A stretch of DNA of 64,000 nucleotides from NCBI RefSeq assembly GCF_009363555.1, contig NZ_CP045372.1:992001-1056000 (forward strand), in the 5' to 3' direction. The position numbers and the translations under genes are program-made. This DNA comes from Sulfitobacter sp. THAF37. GTDB taxonomy: Bacteria; Pseudomonadota; Alphaproteobacteria; Rhodobacterales; Rhodobacteraceae. Positions within the stretch are counted from its first letter, which is position 1, and every line of letters begins with the position of its first letter. A model generated the notes under the pieces. It searched no databases. It was not told the origin of the DNA and was given only the letters and a program-made list of their open reading frames with translations. Shown here piece by piece: positions 38,565 to 48,175 of this stretch.

Positions 38565-38664
38565 ATCAAAGACCTGTCATCAGGCGAGGTAACGCCGATG
38601 TGGGTTTGATCTGCAACGCCGTCCGCTGTAGGAGAGGCGAAACACAAACCCGTGGAGCTATGCC

Positions 38665-39174
38665 GTGATCCGTATTCTGTCCGTCCTGATGGCGTTCTGC
38701 CTTGCCCTGTCAGCCTGTGCGCCCGCCGCACCCCAACTGGGCAGCGACGGCAAACCGTTGCCCAAGGCATATCGGATTCGCGACAGCGAAACCGGCAAGG
38801 TCCAGTTTCGGATGCTCGATGCCGTCAATGCCCTGCGCGGCGCTGCCGGACAACAGCAAGTGCAGCTGGATCCACAGCTGAACGCCGCCGCGGCGACCCA
38901 TGCCCGCGATATGTCGGTGCAGAATCGCCCCTGGCACTTCGGTTCCGACGGGTCTTCTCCGGTCGATCGCATCAACCGCGTCGGCTACCAGGGCGGCCTC
39001 GTTGGCGAAACCATTTCCGAAACCTACGAAACAGAGCTGGAAACGCTGGCGGCCTGGATGGATCAGCCCGACACCCGGCGGGTGATCATGTCACCCGACG
39101 CGCGCAACATGGGGTTTGCCTGGTTCCAGGAAGCAGGTGGGAAGCTTTGGTGGACACTGGTGATGGGGAACTGA
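38665..39174 (+). CDS. CAP-domain (SCP/PR1-like) lipoprotein
   Basis: 169 residues from a GTG at 38665, with GGAG at 38653-38656. The N-terminal MIRILSVLMAFCLALSAC ends in a lipobox (LSAC) with the lipidated Cys at 18. The CAP fold is seen in MLDAVNALRGAAGQQQVQLD, AAATHARDMSVQNRPWHFGS, and VIMSPDARNMGFAWFQ. CAP proteins are secreted; some bind lipids or peptidoglycan, and the role here is unknown. It sits between two L,D-transpeptidase genes on the opposite strand. Confidence 0.8.
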   Translation: MIRILSVLMAFCLALSACAPAAPQLGSDGKPLPKAYRIRDSETGKVQFRMLDAVNALRGAAGQQQVQLDPQLNAAAATHARDMSVQNRPWHFGSDGSSPVDRINRVGYQGGLVGETISETYETELETLAAWMDQPDTRRVIMSPDARNMGFAWFQEAGGKLWWTLVMGN

Positions 39175-39193
39175 TCAACAGTTCCCCCACCCA

Positions 39194-39691
39194 TCACGGG
39201 TTCAGCAGGATCGGCGTGCCGTCCCGCACCATCGCATAGATGTTTTCGATATCCTTGTTCCGGACCGCGATGCAGCCCCAGGTCCAGTCGCCCTTGTCCT
39301 TGCGCGACGGGTCCTTCTGACCGTGGATAAAGATGTCGCCGCCCGGCTTCTCACCCAATTCTTCGGCCCGCTGGCGGTCCAATTCGTTCGGATATGAAAT
39401 CCCCAGCGACAGGTGAAACCTGCTGTTCGGGTTGCGGCGGTCGATGACGTAGGTGCCTTCGGGCGTCTTGCCGTCGCCTTCGATCTGCTTGTGACCGACA
39501 GGGGCAAAGCCCAGCATGATATCATATTCCTCAAGCACCCGGTCGTGGTGCAACAGCCACATCCTGCGGTCCTGCTTGTTCACAACGACGTAAGTTACTT
39601 CCGGGCCGTTATAGCGTTTGAATTTGCTGCTGCTGCACGCACCCAGCGCGACAAGCGCCGTGCCCCCCAAAATGAGTGTTCTGCGTTTCAT
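39194..39691 (-). CDS. L,D-transpeptidase (YafK/ErfK-like) lipoprotein
   Basis: 165 residues from the ATG at 39691. MKRRTLILGGTALVALGAC gives a lipobox with Cys19. The catalytic region HGQKDPSRKDKGDWTWGCIA ends in the Cys nucleophile; the DWTWGC pattern is a variant of the usual DWTxGCIAV. MLGFAPVGHKQIEGDGKTPE and YVIDRRNPNSRFHLSLGISY are typical of the family. It probably modifies peptidoglycan at the outer or inner membrane face. Confidence 0.85.
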   Translation of the reverse strand: MKRRTLILGGTALVALGACSSSKFKRYNGPEVTYVVVNKQDRRMWLLHHDRVLEEYDIMLGFAPVGHKQIEGDGKTPEGTYVIDRRNPNSRFHLSLGISYPNELDRQRAEELGEKPGGDIFIHGQKDPSRKDKGDWTWGCIAVRNKDIENIYAMVRDGTPILLNP

Positions 39692-39805
39692 CCGATTCTG
39701 TCCTGCCTGACGGGTCAAATTTATCTTTGCCTCTCGCTATCACATACCCCAAATTGCGCCGTTCAAAAAGTGGTGAGTCGCAACCAACCCCGCAGCTAGG
39801 CGTCT

Positions 39806-41026
39806 TTACACCGGCTTGGAGAAACAGGCGGCAAGTTCCGTATGGGGGGACCAGCGGAACTGATCCACCACCTGAACCCAGTCCAGCGTATAGCCAGCGC
39901 CAACCAGGGTGGCAGCGTCGCGGGCAAAAGTCACCGGGTTGCAAGAGACATAGGCGATCCGGGGCACATCCGTCCTGACGATCTCTGCCACCTGCCGTTC
40001 GGCCCCTGCGCGCGGCGGGTCGAGCACGATGGCGTCGAACCTCGACAATTCGTCCGGCAGCATCGGGCGGCGATACAGGTCGCGTGCCTCGGTACTGACG
40101 GGTTTCAACCCTTCGGCCAGGCGCCATCCCTGGTCCAGAGCCTCCAGCATTTCCGGCACGCCCTCGACCGCGTGCACGCGCGCCGTGTCTGCCAGCGGCA
40201 GCGTAAAGGTGCCGCATCCGGCAAAGAGGTCGGCGATTCGCGCCGCCGGGCCGACCGCCTCTTTCACCGCGTCACACAGAGCCGCCTCGCCATGGCGGGT
40301 CGCTTGCAGGAAAGCGCCGGGCGGCGGCAGAACGTCAGCCTTGCCGAATCGCTGCACCGGGCGAAGCCGCATGGCAATGGTTTCGCCATCCCAACTCAGC
40401 CGGGCCAGGCCCAGCGCCTCTGTCGCCTGCGCCAGGGTGTGACGCAAAGGACCATCCAGGGGTTTGCCCTGTGACACGCTCACATCCAGGCCCGCATCGC
40501 TTAGCGTCACGGTAACGGCCAGCGCCGCCTTGCGGCTGGTGCCGATCAACGCCAGATGTGCCGCAATGTCGAGCCCACCCGTCAGGTCAGGGTGCAACAG
40601 CTTGCAGTCCGGAATTTCGATGATGACGTCCGATGCCCGACCGTGAAAGCCTGCCATCGCGCTCTTTTTCGTCCGCCGTGCGGCGAAAGTCGCCCGGCGA
40701 CGCGACTGCGCGGGCGACGTGACGATCGGCCTGAGTTCGGCGTCCACCCCCTGCGCGCCAAGAGAGCTGCGGACGAACTCCTGTTTCCAACCCGCCACGA
40801 AATCGTCCGAGGCATGTTGCAACTGGCATCCGCCGCAGGACTTGAAATGACGGCAGGGAGGCGCGACACGTTGATCCGACGGCTCCAGGATACGCACATC
40901 CGTCAGGGTGTCATTCTGGACGGTACCGCTGACCGTCTCTCCCGGCAGCGTCATGGCTGCGTAAAGCGGTCCTTCCGCGATGCCGTCGCCGTGATGGCCC
41001 AGCCGAATGATGCGATGTTCTGTCAT
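39806..41026 (-). CDS. Class I SAM-dependent RNA methyltransferase (TrmA/RlmD family)
   Basis: 406 residues. An N-terminal iron-sulfur type cluster motif CRHFKSCGGCQLQHA has cysteines 58, 64 and 67; a later Cys (in EIPDCKLLHP) may be the fourth ligand. The SAM-binding LFAGCGTFTLPLADTARVHA is followed by LDPPRAGAERQVAEI and the catalytic VSCNPVTFARDAATL. This family makes 5-methyluridine in rRNA or tRNA. Which base is targeted cannot be decided from the sequence. Confidence 0.85.
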   Translation of the reverse strand: MTEHRIIRLGHHGDGIAEGPLYAAMTLPGETVSGTVQNDTLTDVRILEPSDQRVAPPCRHFKSCGGCQLQHASDDFVAGWKQEFVRSSLGAQGVDAELRPIVTSPAQSRRRATFAARRTKKSAMAGFHGRASDVIIEIPDCKLLHPDLTGGLDIAAHLALIGTSRKAALAVTVTLSDAGLDVSVSQGKPLDGPLRHTLAQATEALGLARLSWDGETIAMRLRPVQRFGKADVLPPPGAFLQATRHGEAALCDAVKEAVGPAARIADLFAGCGTFTLPLADTARVHAVEGVPEMLEALDQGWRLAEGLKPVSTEARDLYRRPMLPDELSRFDAIVLDPPRAGAERQVAEIVRTDVPRIAYVSCNPVTFARDAATLVGAGYTLDWVQVVDQFRWSPHTELAACFSKPV

Positions 41027-41065
41027 GCCAGCGCCATACCCCCTGCGCGCGGCAGGAAAAAGAGG

Positions 41066-42895
41066 TTATTCCGCCGCCTCCAGGTCGAGAAAGCCGCCCG
41101 ATTGCCGGTGCCAGTAGCGCGCATAGAGACCGTCTGCGGCCAACAGGCTTTCGTGGGTCCCCTGTTCGACCACCCGTCCCCCGTCCATGACGATGATCCG
41201 GTCCATGTCGGTCAGGGTGGACAGGCGGTGCGCCACGGCCAGTACCGTCTTGCCCTCCATCACCCGCGCCAGTGCCGACTGGATCGAGGCTTCGACCTCG
41301 CTGTCCAGCGCACTGGTCGCCTCGTCCAGGATCAGGATCGGCGCATCCTTCAGAATTGCCCGCGCCAGCGCGATCCGCTGACGCTGGCCGCCTGACAGTT
41401 TGACGCCCCTTTCGCCCAGATGCGCATCATAGCCCGCGCGGCCCTTGTGGTCCTTCATGTTCTCGATGAAGTCATGCGCCTCGGCCTTGCGGGCCGCCGC
41501 GATCACCTCTTCGAAGGTGGCGTCGGGCTTGCCGTAACGGATGTTGTCGAACGCTGAGCGATTGAACATCGCAGTCTCCTGCGTGACCATGCCGATCTGC
41601 CTGCGCAGGCTTTCCTGCGTCACCCGGGAAATGTCCTGTCCGTCGATCAGAATATGGCCCTTTTCCAAGGTATAGAGCCGCAAAAGCAGTGAAACCAGGC
41701 TCGACTTCCCCGCACCGGATGCACCCACGACACCCAGCTTTTCCCCGGGCGCGATGGTCAGGTCCATGTGTTCGACCCCGCCTTCGCCCCGTCCGTAAGT
41801 ATAGCGCACATCGTCGAAGACGATGCCGCCCTCGGGGACCTCCAGTTCCGTCGCGTCGGGGGCGTCCAGAAGGGTCTGCGCCGGCGTCAGTGTCCGCATC
41901 CCGTCCTCCACCTCGCCCACATTGGCGTAAAGCGTCATCAACGTGAAACTGACCCATCCCGTCATCTGCGCCAACCGCAGCGAAACGGCACCCGTCGCGG
42001 CGATGTCGCCCGCAGTCACCAGACCAAGAGACCAATACCACAGCGCCCCGCCCACCAGCAGCACCGGCAGCAGACCTGCGATGGTCATCAACCAAAAGCG
42101 GAAGGACACGCTGACTTTGCCAAATGCGATCCCCGTGTCGCGGAAACGGCTCATCGACCCCAGCGCCGCGCGGTCTTCGTGGTCGGCGTGGGCAAACAGC
42201 TTGACGGTCTTGATGTTGGTAATGGTGTCGACGACCTGTCCCGTCACCATCGCACGCGCGGCAGCCCGCGCCTTGGACCGGGCCCGCACGCGCGGCATAT
42301 AGCGCCGGATCAGGTAGACGTAGCCGACCATCCAGACGACCAGCCCCAGCGCGATCCGCCAATCGACGGTGCCCAGCAGCATCACCGCCCCGACAAAGGA
42401 CGCCAATGCGAAAAGGACCGTGTGGATCATCTCGATCACCACATCGGTCAGGGCGCGGCCTGTCTGCATTTCCTTTTGCGAAATACGCCCGGCGAAATCG
42501 TTGTCAAAGAAGGACACCGCCTGACCCAGTGTGTAGCGGTGCAATCGCGACAGCACGAGGTTGAAGACATTGGGCCCGATTACGATGGACTGCATGAAAG
42601 AACTGGCACCGAAGATCGCCGGACGCAGGATCACGAAGAACGCCAGTGACAGCAGCAATACCCCGGTCTGATCCTGGAACACCGTCCCCGCGTCGGACGC
42701 CAGCGCGGCATCCACCACCTTGCCCAGGATCAGCGCCGCCATCACCTCGACCACCCCGGCGATGATCGACAGGATACCTGCGGTGGTCAGCGCCGGACCG
42801 GACCCCTTGAGCGTCCAGCGGAAAAACCCCAGCAGGTGCTGGGGGGGCGGGCTGTCACTTTTCGAGAACGGGTCTATCCAATCGGCAAGTCTCAC
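41066..42895 (-). CDS. ABC transporter, fused permease and ATPase (half-exporter 1)
   Basis: 609 residues from a GTG at 42895 that overlaps the TGA of the preceding gene (GTGA). Six membrane segments are expected in the N-terminal ~320 residues. The ATPase has Walker A GASGAGKSSLVSLLLRLY, Q-loop, signature LSGGQRQRIALARAIL and Walker B ILILDEATSALD. All catalytic residues look intact. The tandem arrangement with a similar gene suggests a heterodimeric exporter of lipids, drugs or peptides. Confidence 0.9.
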   Translation of the reverse strand: MRLADWIDPFSKSDSPPPQHLLGFFRWTLKGSGPALTTAGILSIIAGVVEVMAALILGKVVDAALASDAGTVFQDQTGVLLLSLAFFVILRPAIFGASSFMQSIVIGPNVFNLVLSRLHRYTLGQAVSFFDNDFAGRISQKEMQTGRALTDVVIEMIHTVLFALASFVGAVMLLGTVDWRIALGLVVWMVGYVYLIRRYMPRVRARSKARAAARAMVTGQVVDTITNIKTVKLFAHADHEDRAALGSMSRFRDTGIAFGKVSVSFRFWLMTIAGLLPVLLVGGALWYWSLGLVTAGDIAATGAVSLRLAQMTGWVSFTLMTLYANVGEVEDGMRTLTPAQTLLDAPDATELEVPEGGIVFDDVRYTYGRGEGGVEHMDLTIAPGEKLGVVGASGAGKSSLVSLLLRLYTLEKGHILIDGQDISRVTQESLRRQIGMVTQETAMFNRSAFDNIRYGKPDATFEEVIAAARKAEAHDFIENMKDHKGRAGYDAHLGERGVKLSGGQRQRIALARAILKDAPILILDEATSALDSEVEASIQSALARVMEGKTVLAVAHRLSTLTDMDRIIVMDGGRVVEQGTHESLLAADGLYARYWHRQSGGFLDLEAAE

Positions 42896-44739
42896 TCGGG
42901 GGTCTCTTCCATATCCATCGCCAAGAAGCCGCCAGACTGGCGGCCCCAAAAATCAGCATATAGTCCGCCCCGCGCCAAAAGCGCATCATGGGTTCCGTCT
43001 TCGACAATATCGCCTTGATCCAGAACGATAATCCGATCCATTTCGGCAATCGTGGACAGCCGGTGCGCAATCGCGATCACGGTCTTGCCGGCCATCATGC
43101 CATATAGCGTTTCCTGGATCGCCGCCTCCACCTCGCTGTCGAGTGCGCTGGTCGCCTCGTCCAAGAGCAGGATCGGTGCGTCCTTCAGGATCACCCGCGC
43201 CAGCGTTATCCGCTGCCGCTGCCCGCCAGACAGCTTCACACCACGCTCGCCCACGCGCGAATCGTAACCGGTCCGCCCTTCCGGGTCGCTAAGGTCCAGG
43301 ATGAAATCATGCGCCTGCGCCTGCTTTGACGCTGCGATCATCTGTTCTTCAGTCGCGTCGGGATTGCCGTATTTGATGTTGTCCCGCACCGAACGGTGCA
43401 GCAGGGAACTGTCCTGCTGAACCATGCCGATCTGTCTGCGCAGGCTGTCCTGCCGCACCTTCGTCATGTCCTGTCCGTCGATCAGGATCCGCCCCGATTC
43501 CGGGTCGTAGAACCGCAGCAGCAGCTTCACCAGGGTCGATTTTCCCGCACCGGACCGACCCACAAGGCCGATCCGCTCACCGGGCTTGATCGTCAGCGAA
43601 ATGTTGTTCAGTCCACCCGATGTCCGACCGTAGTGGTGGGAAAGCCCCTGAATCTCGATCTTGCCCTCCGTCAGACGCAACGGTTCGGCATCCCTGTGGT
43701 CCGTCAGCGTCACGGGCTGCGCAATGGTTTCCATCCCTTCCGCGACCACGCCAAGCTCCCGGAAGAACGACGACAGCGCCCACATGATCCAACCGGTCAT
43801 GGAGTTCAGTCGCAGTGTCAGCGCCGCAGCCGCCGCAACAACGCCGACGCTGGCCTCGCCCGCCATCCACAGCGCCATGGCCCAGCCCACAACACCGACA
43901 ATCAGAAGGCCATTCAAGGTCACAAGGACAACGTCCATGATGGTAAACAGCCGCATTTCCTTCTGGAAAGTGCGGCGCGAGTTCTCGATCGCCTCCTTGG
44001 CAAACCCGACTTCCAGGTCGTGATGGGCGAACATCTTGACCGAATGGATGTTCGTATAGGCATCCACCACCCGGCCAGTCACCATGGACCGCGCGTCCGA
44101 CGCCGCCTTGGATGCCGGACCGATGCGCGTGACCGTCCATTTGACCAGCGCGGCATACAGCGCGAACCAGACCAGAAGGGGGATCAACAGCCGCCAGTCG
44201 GAGGTCGACAGCAGGATCGCGGCGCCGATCATGTAGGCCAGCGCATAGGACATCGCATCGAAAGCCTGAAACACCACCTCGCCCGCCGCGGGCGGTGTCT
44301 GCATGATCCGGTTGGCGATCCGACCGGCAAAATCGTTCTCGAACCAGCCCACGGACTGGCGCAGCACATGGCGGTGCGCCCGCCACCGGATCAGCGTGCC
44401 AAAGTTCGGCAGAATGGTATTGTTCAGCAAGGCCACGTCAAAACCCTGCAGGATGGGCCGGAGCAGAAGCACAAAGATCGCGACGCAGATCAGCTCCGTC
44501 CCGTGGTCGGCCCACATCTGCGCTGGGTCCTTGTCGAGCAGGTCCACGAGACGACCCATGTAATAGATCAGCCCGATCTCGATCGCGGCAACCACGACGG
44601 ACATGAAGGCGGTCAGCAGGAATATCCGTTTGAATGGCACGGCGTAGTCCCGCAGGAACGGCCATAGCTTGCTTGGGGGGGTATCCGTCTCTTCGTAAGA
44701 GACATACGGGTCGACGAGATTCTCAAAAAAACGAAACAT
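42892..44739 (-). CDS. ABC transporter, fused permease and ATPase (half-exporter 2)
   Basis: 615 residues from the ATG at 44739 (GAGG-type site upstream); the much longer ORF to 45183 overlaps the CCA-adding gene and is not used. Permease segments cover about residues 30-310; ATPase has Walker A GRSGAGKSTLVKLLLRFY, signature LSGGQRQRITLARVIL and Walker B ILLLDEATSALD. It is 4-base overlapping with half-exporter 1, so a heterodimer is likely. Substrate unknown. Confidence 0.9.
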   Translation of the reverse strand: MFRFFENLVDPYVSYEETDTPPSKLWPFLRDYAVPFKRIFLLTAFMSVVVAAIEIGLIYYMGRLVDLLDKDPAQMWADHGTELICVAIFVLLLRPILQGFDVALLNNTILPNFGTLIRWRAHRHVLRQSVGWFENDFAGRIANRIMQTPPAAGEVVFQAFDAMSYALAYMIGAAILLSTSDWRLLIPLLVWFALYAALVKWTVTRIGPASKAASDARSMVTGRVVDAYTNIHSVKMFAHHDLEVGFAKEAIENSRRTFQKEMRLFTIMDVVLVTLNGLLIVGVVGWAMALWMAGEASVGVVAAAAALTLRLNSMTGWIMWALSSFFRELGVVAEGMETIAQPVTLTDHRDAEPLRLTEGKIEIQGLSHHYGRTSGGLNNISLTIKPGERIGLVGRSGAGKSTLVKLLLRFYDPESGRILIDGQDMTKVRQDSLRRQIGMVQQDSSLLHRSVRDNIKYGNPDATEEQMIAASKQAQAHDFILDLSDPEGRTGYDSRVGERGVKLSGGQRQRITLARVILKDAPILLLDEATSALDSEVEAAIQETLYGMMAGKTVIAIAHRLSTIAEMDRIIVLDQGDIVEDGTHDALLARGGLYADFWGRQSGGFLAMDMEETPE

Positions 44740-44903
44740 GGCAGGGCCTCGGGGCAAGGACGAAAAATGTACCGGCCCGCGGCGCGCGCCAGTCAGGAAA
44801 TCGGTTACGACAGCGTCAGCTGAACCAGATCCCGCGGTACATTTTACAACCCTCCAATTCGATGCATTTACACGTATTCGAAACGGCCCATTCTGTCGAG
44901 ACC
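44740..44903. repeat. Intergenic region with repeated AAAATGTACC motif
   Basis: AAAATGTACC occurs at 44764-44773 and inside the end of the CCA gene at 44906-44915, and its inverse GGTACATTTT at 44837-44846. The first and inverted copies are each next to GC-rich CCGCGG-like sequences. This 164-base region must hold the promoter of the half-exporter pair. I see no other gene in it. Confidence 0.5.
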
Positions 44904-46082
44904 TCAAAATGTACCAAGCAATTCTTCGCGGCTCAGGACGAAGCCCGAGGCGATCCAGGCCCGCTCCAGTGCGTCGAGCCGGGCCCCCAGGGCGGCTCCC
45001 TGATAATCTGGCATGAGGTCCCGGGCGGAAACTGGAAATTGCGCTTGCGTGCCGGTCTCGATCGTCTCTGACCAGCCGCTTTCGGGTGGCGCGCCATTCA
45101 ATGCGCAGCGCATCAGCATCGCCTGTTCGGCGATCTCGCGTCCGTGGCGGTAGGCGACTTCGGCCAGCGGCGGCCCCGACCACCCCACTTCGGACAAGAG
45201 CGCCATGTGCCGCGTAGTCGCCTTGCTGAGCCTCAGCCGCGCAGCGATGTCATCTCCGCCCAGCGCGGCCAGTCGTCCCCGCCAGTCCGGTGTGATGCGG
45301 CATTCCGTTTCCAGATGCACGTAGGGGGCAAGGAACCTGTCGTCGCTACCGGGCAACACCGCCGCCAGAACCCCGACCTCCCGCATGGCCGCAACGGCCG
45401 CCGACGGATCCGGCGCAGCCAGCAGCTTGGACATTTCCTGCCCCACACGCTCTGCCGAAAGCGTCTCTAACCCGCCGATATTCATAGCAATGCTGGCCAG
45501 GGTGTCGGCATCGAACCCGGCCTGCCGATCTGCATAATAGGCCCAGAACCGGAAATACCTCAGGATACGCAGGTAATCTTCCCGGATCCGTGCGTCGGGA
45601 TCCTGAATGAAACGAACCCGCCGCGCCAGAAGATCAGCCATCCCCCCAAGCGGATCAACAACAAGGCCCTGCGGCGTGGCATAAAGGGCATTCATGGTAA
45701 AATCCCGCCGCAGCGCATCGTCCGCGATGTCCCGCGAAAAGGCCACGACCGCCCGCCGCCCATCCGTCTTCACGTCCCGGCGAAAGGTAGTGACCTCAAA
45801 CGGTCTGCCATCCTGCACAACCGTCACTGTGCCGTGGTCGATCCCCGTAGGGACGGCGCGCATCCCGGCGGCTTCGACAGCCTTTATGGTTTCGTCGGGC
45901 GTGGCATCGGTGGCCATGTCCACATCGCTTGCCGGGGCATGCAGCAGCGCGTTGCGCACGCAGCCACCGACAAAATAGACGGCAAAACCGGCCTCCTGCA
46001 TCGCACGGCAGACCGCCTGCGCGGCGGGGTCCGTCAGCCAGGCGGTGCCGGCCGGAATCAGGTGTTCATCCGCTCTGTCCAT
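44904..46082 (-). CDS. cca: CCA tRNA nucleotidyltransferase
   Basis: 392 residues from the ATG at 46082. VYFVGGCVRNALLHAPASDV followed by DMATDATPDE holds the class II nucleotidyltransferase GG and DxD motifs; TFRRDVKTDGRRAVVAFSRD, DDALRRDFTMNALY and EDYLRILRYFRFWAYY are diagnostic. It adds or repairs the CCA end of tRNA without a template. The start overlaps the upstream Nudix gene by 25 bases, so the two are coupled. Confidence 0.94.
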   Translation of the reverse strand: MDRADEHLIPAGTAWLTDPAAQAVCRAMQEAGFAVYFVGGCVRNALLHAPASDVDMATDATPDETIKAVEAAGMRAVPTGIDHGTVTVVQDGRPFEVTTFRRDVKTDGRRAVVAFSRDIADDALRRDFTMNALYATPQGLVVDPLGGMADLLARRVRFIQDPDARIREDYLRILRYFRFWAYYADRQAGFDADTLASIAMNIGGLETLSAERVGQEMSKLLAAPDPSAAVAAMREVGVLAAVLPGSDDRFLAPYVHLETECRITPDWRGRLAALGGDDIAARLRLSKATTRHMALLSEVGWSGPPLAEVAYRHGREIAEQAMLMRCALNGAPPESGWSETIETGTQAQFPVSARDLMPDYQGAALGARLDALERAWIASGFVLSREELLGTF

Positions 46083-46657
46083 TCGCGCAACATACGCGCT
46101 GTTGCGCCCCAAATGTAATAGGGTCCGTAGGGCACAGTAAAGTAATGGCGCAACGACCCGCGCCAGCGGCGCGACTGCACCCGGTAGTTGGCCGGGTCCA
46201 GTACATGAGCCAGCGGGACGGGAAACACCTCCGCGACTTCGCCAGGTTCGGGGACAATATCGAATCTGTCTCTGACTAGGCCGATAACGGGGGTCACGGC
46301 AAAACTGGTGACAGTGGAATGCAGCGGCAGAGTGCCCAGAACCTCGACATTTTCAGGGTGCAGGCCGATCTCCTCATGCGCCTCACGCAGGGCCGCTGCG
46401 ATGCTGTCGGCGTCGCCGGGGTCCTGCTTGCCACCGGGAAATGCGATCTGTCCGGGATGATGCTTGAGCGCGGAGGAGCGTTTGGTGAGCAGCAGCTCAA
46501 GCCGGTCGTTCACCACCTGGATCGGGGCAAGCACACCCGCCGGGCGCGACACGCGGTCCGCAGGCAGCACGACTTCGGGGTTGAGGTCGAAATCCGATGT
46601 GACCGCGCCCGGATCGCGCAGGGCGTCACGGATGCGGTCGATCTGGTCAGCTTTCAC
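46058..46657 (-). CDS. Nudix hydrolase, coenzyme A pyrophosphatase (NudL/YeaB) type
   Basis: 199 residues from the GTG at 46657, which lies just inside the end of hslO and has GGAAG 8 bases upstream. LKHHPGQIAFPGGKQDPGD precedes the Nudix box (ALREAHEEIGL); the GQIAFPGGKxD lead-in is the CoA-pyrophosphatase sub-family mark. It probably cleaves CoA or oxidised CoA. It overlaps hslO and cca on the same strand, forming a three-gene run. Confidence 0.85.
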   Translation of the reverse strand: MKADQIDRIRDALRDPGAVTSDFDLNPEVVLPADRVSRPAGVLAPIQVVNDRLELLLTKRSSALKHHPGQIAFPGGKQDPGDADSIAAALREAHEEIGLHPENVEVLGTLPLHSTVTSFAVTPVIGLVRDRFDIVPEPGEVAEVFPVPLAHVLDPANYRVQSRRWRGSLRHYFTVPYGPYYIWGATARMLREWTERMNT

Positions 46658-47645
46658 TGCGTGCTTCCGCCTCGAAGCCGACGGTGGCCGGGTCAAGTTC
46701 GTAGTGCGCGCCGCAGAATTGACAGTCCGCGGTCACGATCCCTTCGTCCGTGGTCATCTTTTCGATGTCGCGTGCCGAGTAGATGGACAGGCTCTGCCGT
46801 ACCTTGTCTTCCGAGCAGCTGCAGCCGAAGCGAACCGCCTGTGCGTCGAAAACCCGGGGCTGTTCCTCGTGAAACAGCCGCAACAACAGATCCGTCGGCG
46901 GAACGCTGGGCCCGATCAATTCCAGGTCTTCGACCGTGTCGAGCAGGATATTCACGCGGTTCCAGTTCTCTTCGTCTTCGCCGTGTACGAGGTCCTGCGC
47001 CTGCAACACCTCACCCGACCCCTCGCCCTTGGCGGCAAAAGGTGACGCCTTGGGCATGTGCTGCAGCATCACGCCGCCCCCACGCCAATGTTCCGCCTCC
47101 TCCGGGCCGGAAGATCGGCCAAAGCTGAGAGAGAACCGTGTCGGCAGCTGCTCTGACTGCGCAAAATATGCTTCGGCGCAGGACGCAATCGAACTGCCGC
47201 TCAAGGGCGTGATCCCCTGGTAGGGTGTCATCCCCTTGCCCTGGTCGATCATGATTGCAAAATAGCCCTCGCCGACCTGATCGAAGGGTGCGGAATCCGT
47301 CAGCCTGTCCCTGTCAAAGCTTGCATAGGCTCTGATACGGGCCGATTTGCCTTCCGCCTCGGGCGCGTAATAATCGGTGGCGATCATCCGCACCGCCCCT
47401 TTCGATTGCACCTGAAGCGACAGCTTCCACCGCAATTTGACGGTCTGGCCGATCAGCGCCGTCAGCAATGCCATCTCTGCCACCAGCGCCTCGACCTGCG
47501 GCGGATAGTTGTGCTGGCTCAGAACCCCTTCCAGCACACCATCCAGCCGGGCGACACGTCCCCGAATGTTCGAATGGTCCAACTGAAACGGCAATACGCT
47601 GTCGTCCCAGGCGATCTTGTTTCCTGGCAGAGAGGGAGAGGTCAT
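46647..47645 (-). CDS. hslO: Redox-regulated chaperone Hsp33
   Basis: 332 residues from the ATG at 47645. The C-terminal zinc switch has CSCS (in RFGCSCSEDKVRQ) and CQFC (in TADCQFCGAHYEL), which release zinc upon oxidation. MALLTALIGQTVKLRWKLSL and GYFAIMIDQGKGMTPYQG are typical of the core. Hsp33 holds unfolding proteins during oxidative stress. First gene of the hslO-Nudix-cca run, divergent from a second Nudix gene. Confidence 0.95.
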   Translation of the reverse strand: MTSPSLPGNKIAWDDSVLPFQLDHSNIRGRVARLDGVLEGVLSQHNYPPQVEALVAEMALLTALIGQTVKLRWKLSLQVQSKGAVRMIATDYYAPEAEGKSARIRAYASFDRDRLTDSAPFDQVGEGYFAIMIDQGKGMTPYQGITPLSGSSIASCAEAYFAQSEQLPTRFSLSFGRSSGPEEAEHWRGGGVMLQHMPKASPFAAKGEGSGEVLQAQDLVHGEDEENWNRVNILLDTVEDLELIGPSVPPTDLLLRLFHEEQPRVFDAQAVRFGCSCSEDKVRQSLSIYSARDIEKMTTDEGIVTADCQFCGAHYELDPATVGFEAEARSES

Positions 47646-47721
47646 GGGGTTTCCTTGTCGCGGGTCGCTTGGCATACCGCGTCTATATAGGCGCGGCAAG
47701 CCGGTGATAAAGGGGACGGTC

Positions 47722-48168
47722 ATGATCAGACGAATGGGAACGCCACCGCAAAGAAACGTGACCTATCGGTTGCGGCCCGGCGCCTATGCCATTTTGCCAC
47801 TCAAGAACCGGTTCCTGATGACCGCGCAGATAACACCTGAAATCGACGTTCAACTGCCCGGTGGCGGGATTGATCCGGGCGAATCGCCCCTGCAGGCCCT
47901 GCACCGCGAAGTGCAGGAGGAAGTAGGCTGGCGCATCGCGGCGCCGCGCAGGCTGGGCGCTTTCCGGCGTTTCGTCTATATGCCGGAATACGATCTCTGG
48001 GCCGAAAAGCTTTGCGCGGTATACGTCGCCCGCCCCGTCCGCCGTATTGCAGAGCCGATCGAGCCGGACCATGTCACTTTGGTGCTGTCCGCCTCAGAAT
48101 GTGAGGAAAGCCTGGGCAATGATGGCGACCGGATGATGTTCCGGCGATACCTCGGGCTGCGCAGCTAG
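47722..48168 (+). CDS. Nudix hydrolase
   Basis: 148 residues from the ATG at 47722 with AAGGGG upstream. The Nudix box starts at GGGIDPGESPLQALHREV and ends EEVGW. N-terminal MIRRMGTPPQRNVTYRLRPG and LMTAQITPEIDVQLPGGGI suggest a NUDIX of the diadenosine polyphosphate or ADP-ribose type, but the substrate cannot be read. It is divergent from hslO, sharing a 76-base region. Confidence 0.82.
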   Translation: MIRRMGTPPQRNVTYRLRPGAYAILPLKNRFLMTAQITPEIDVQLPGGGIDPGESPLQALHREVQEEVGWRIAAPRRLGAFRRFVYMPEYDLWAEKLCAVYVARPVRRIAEPIEPDHVTLVLSASECEESLGNDGDRMMFRRYLGLRS

Positions 48169-48175
48169 GCCACCC

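Noticed and set aside
42892..45183. 763-residue version of half-exporter 2
   Set aside because: The extension would cover the cca stop and the intergenic region; the ATG at 44739 starts the typical protein.
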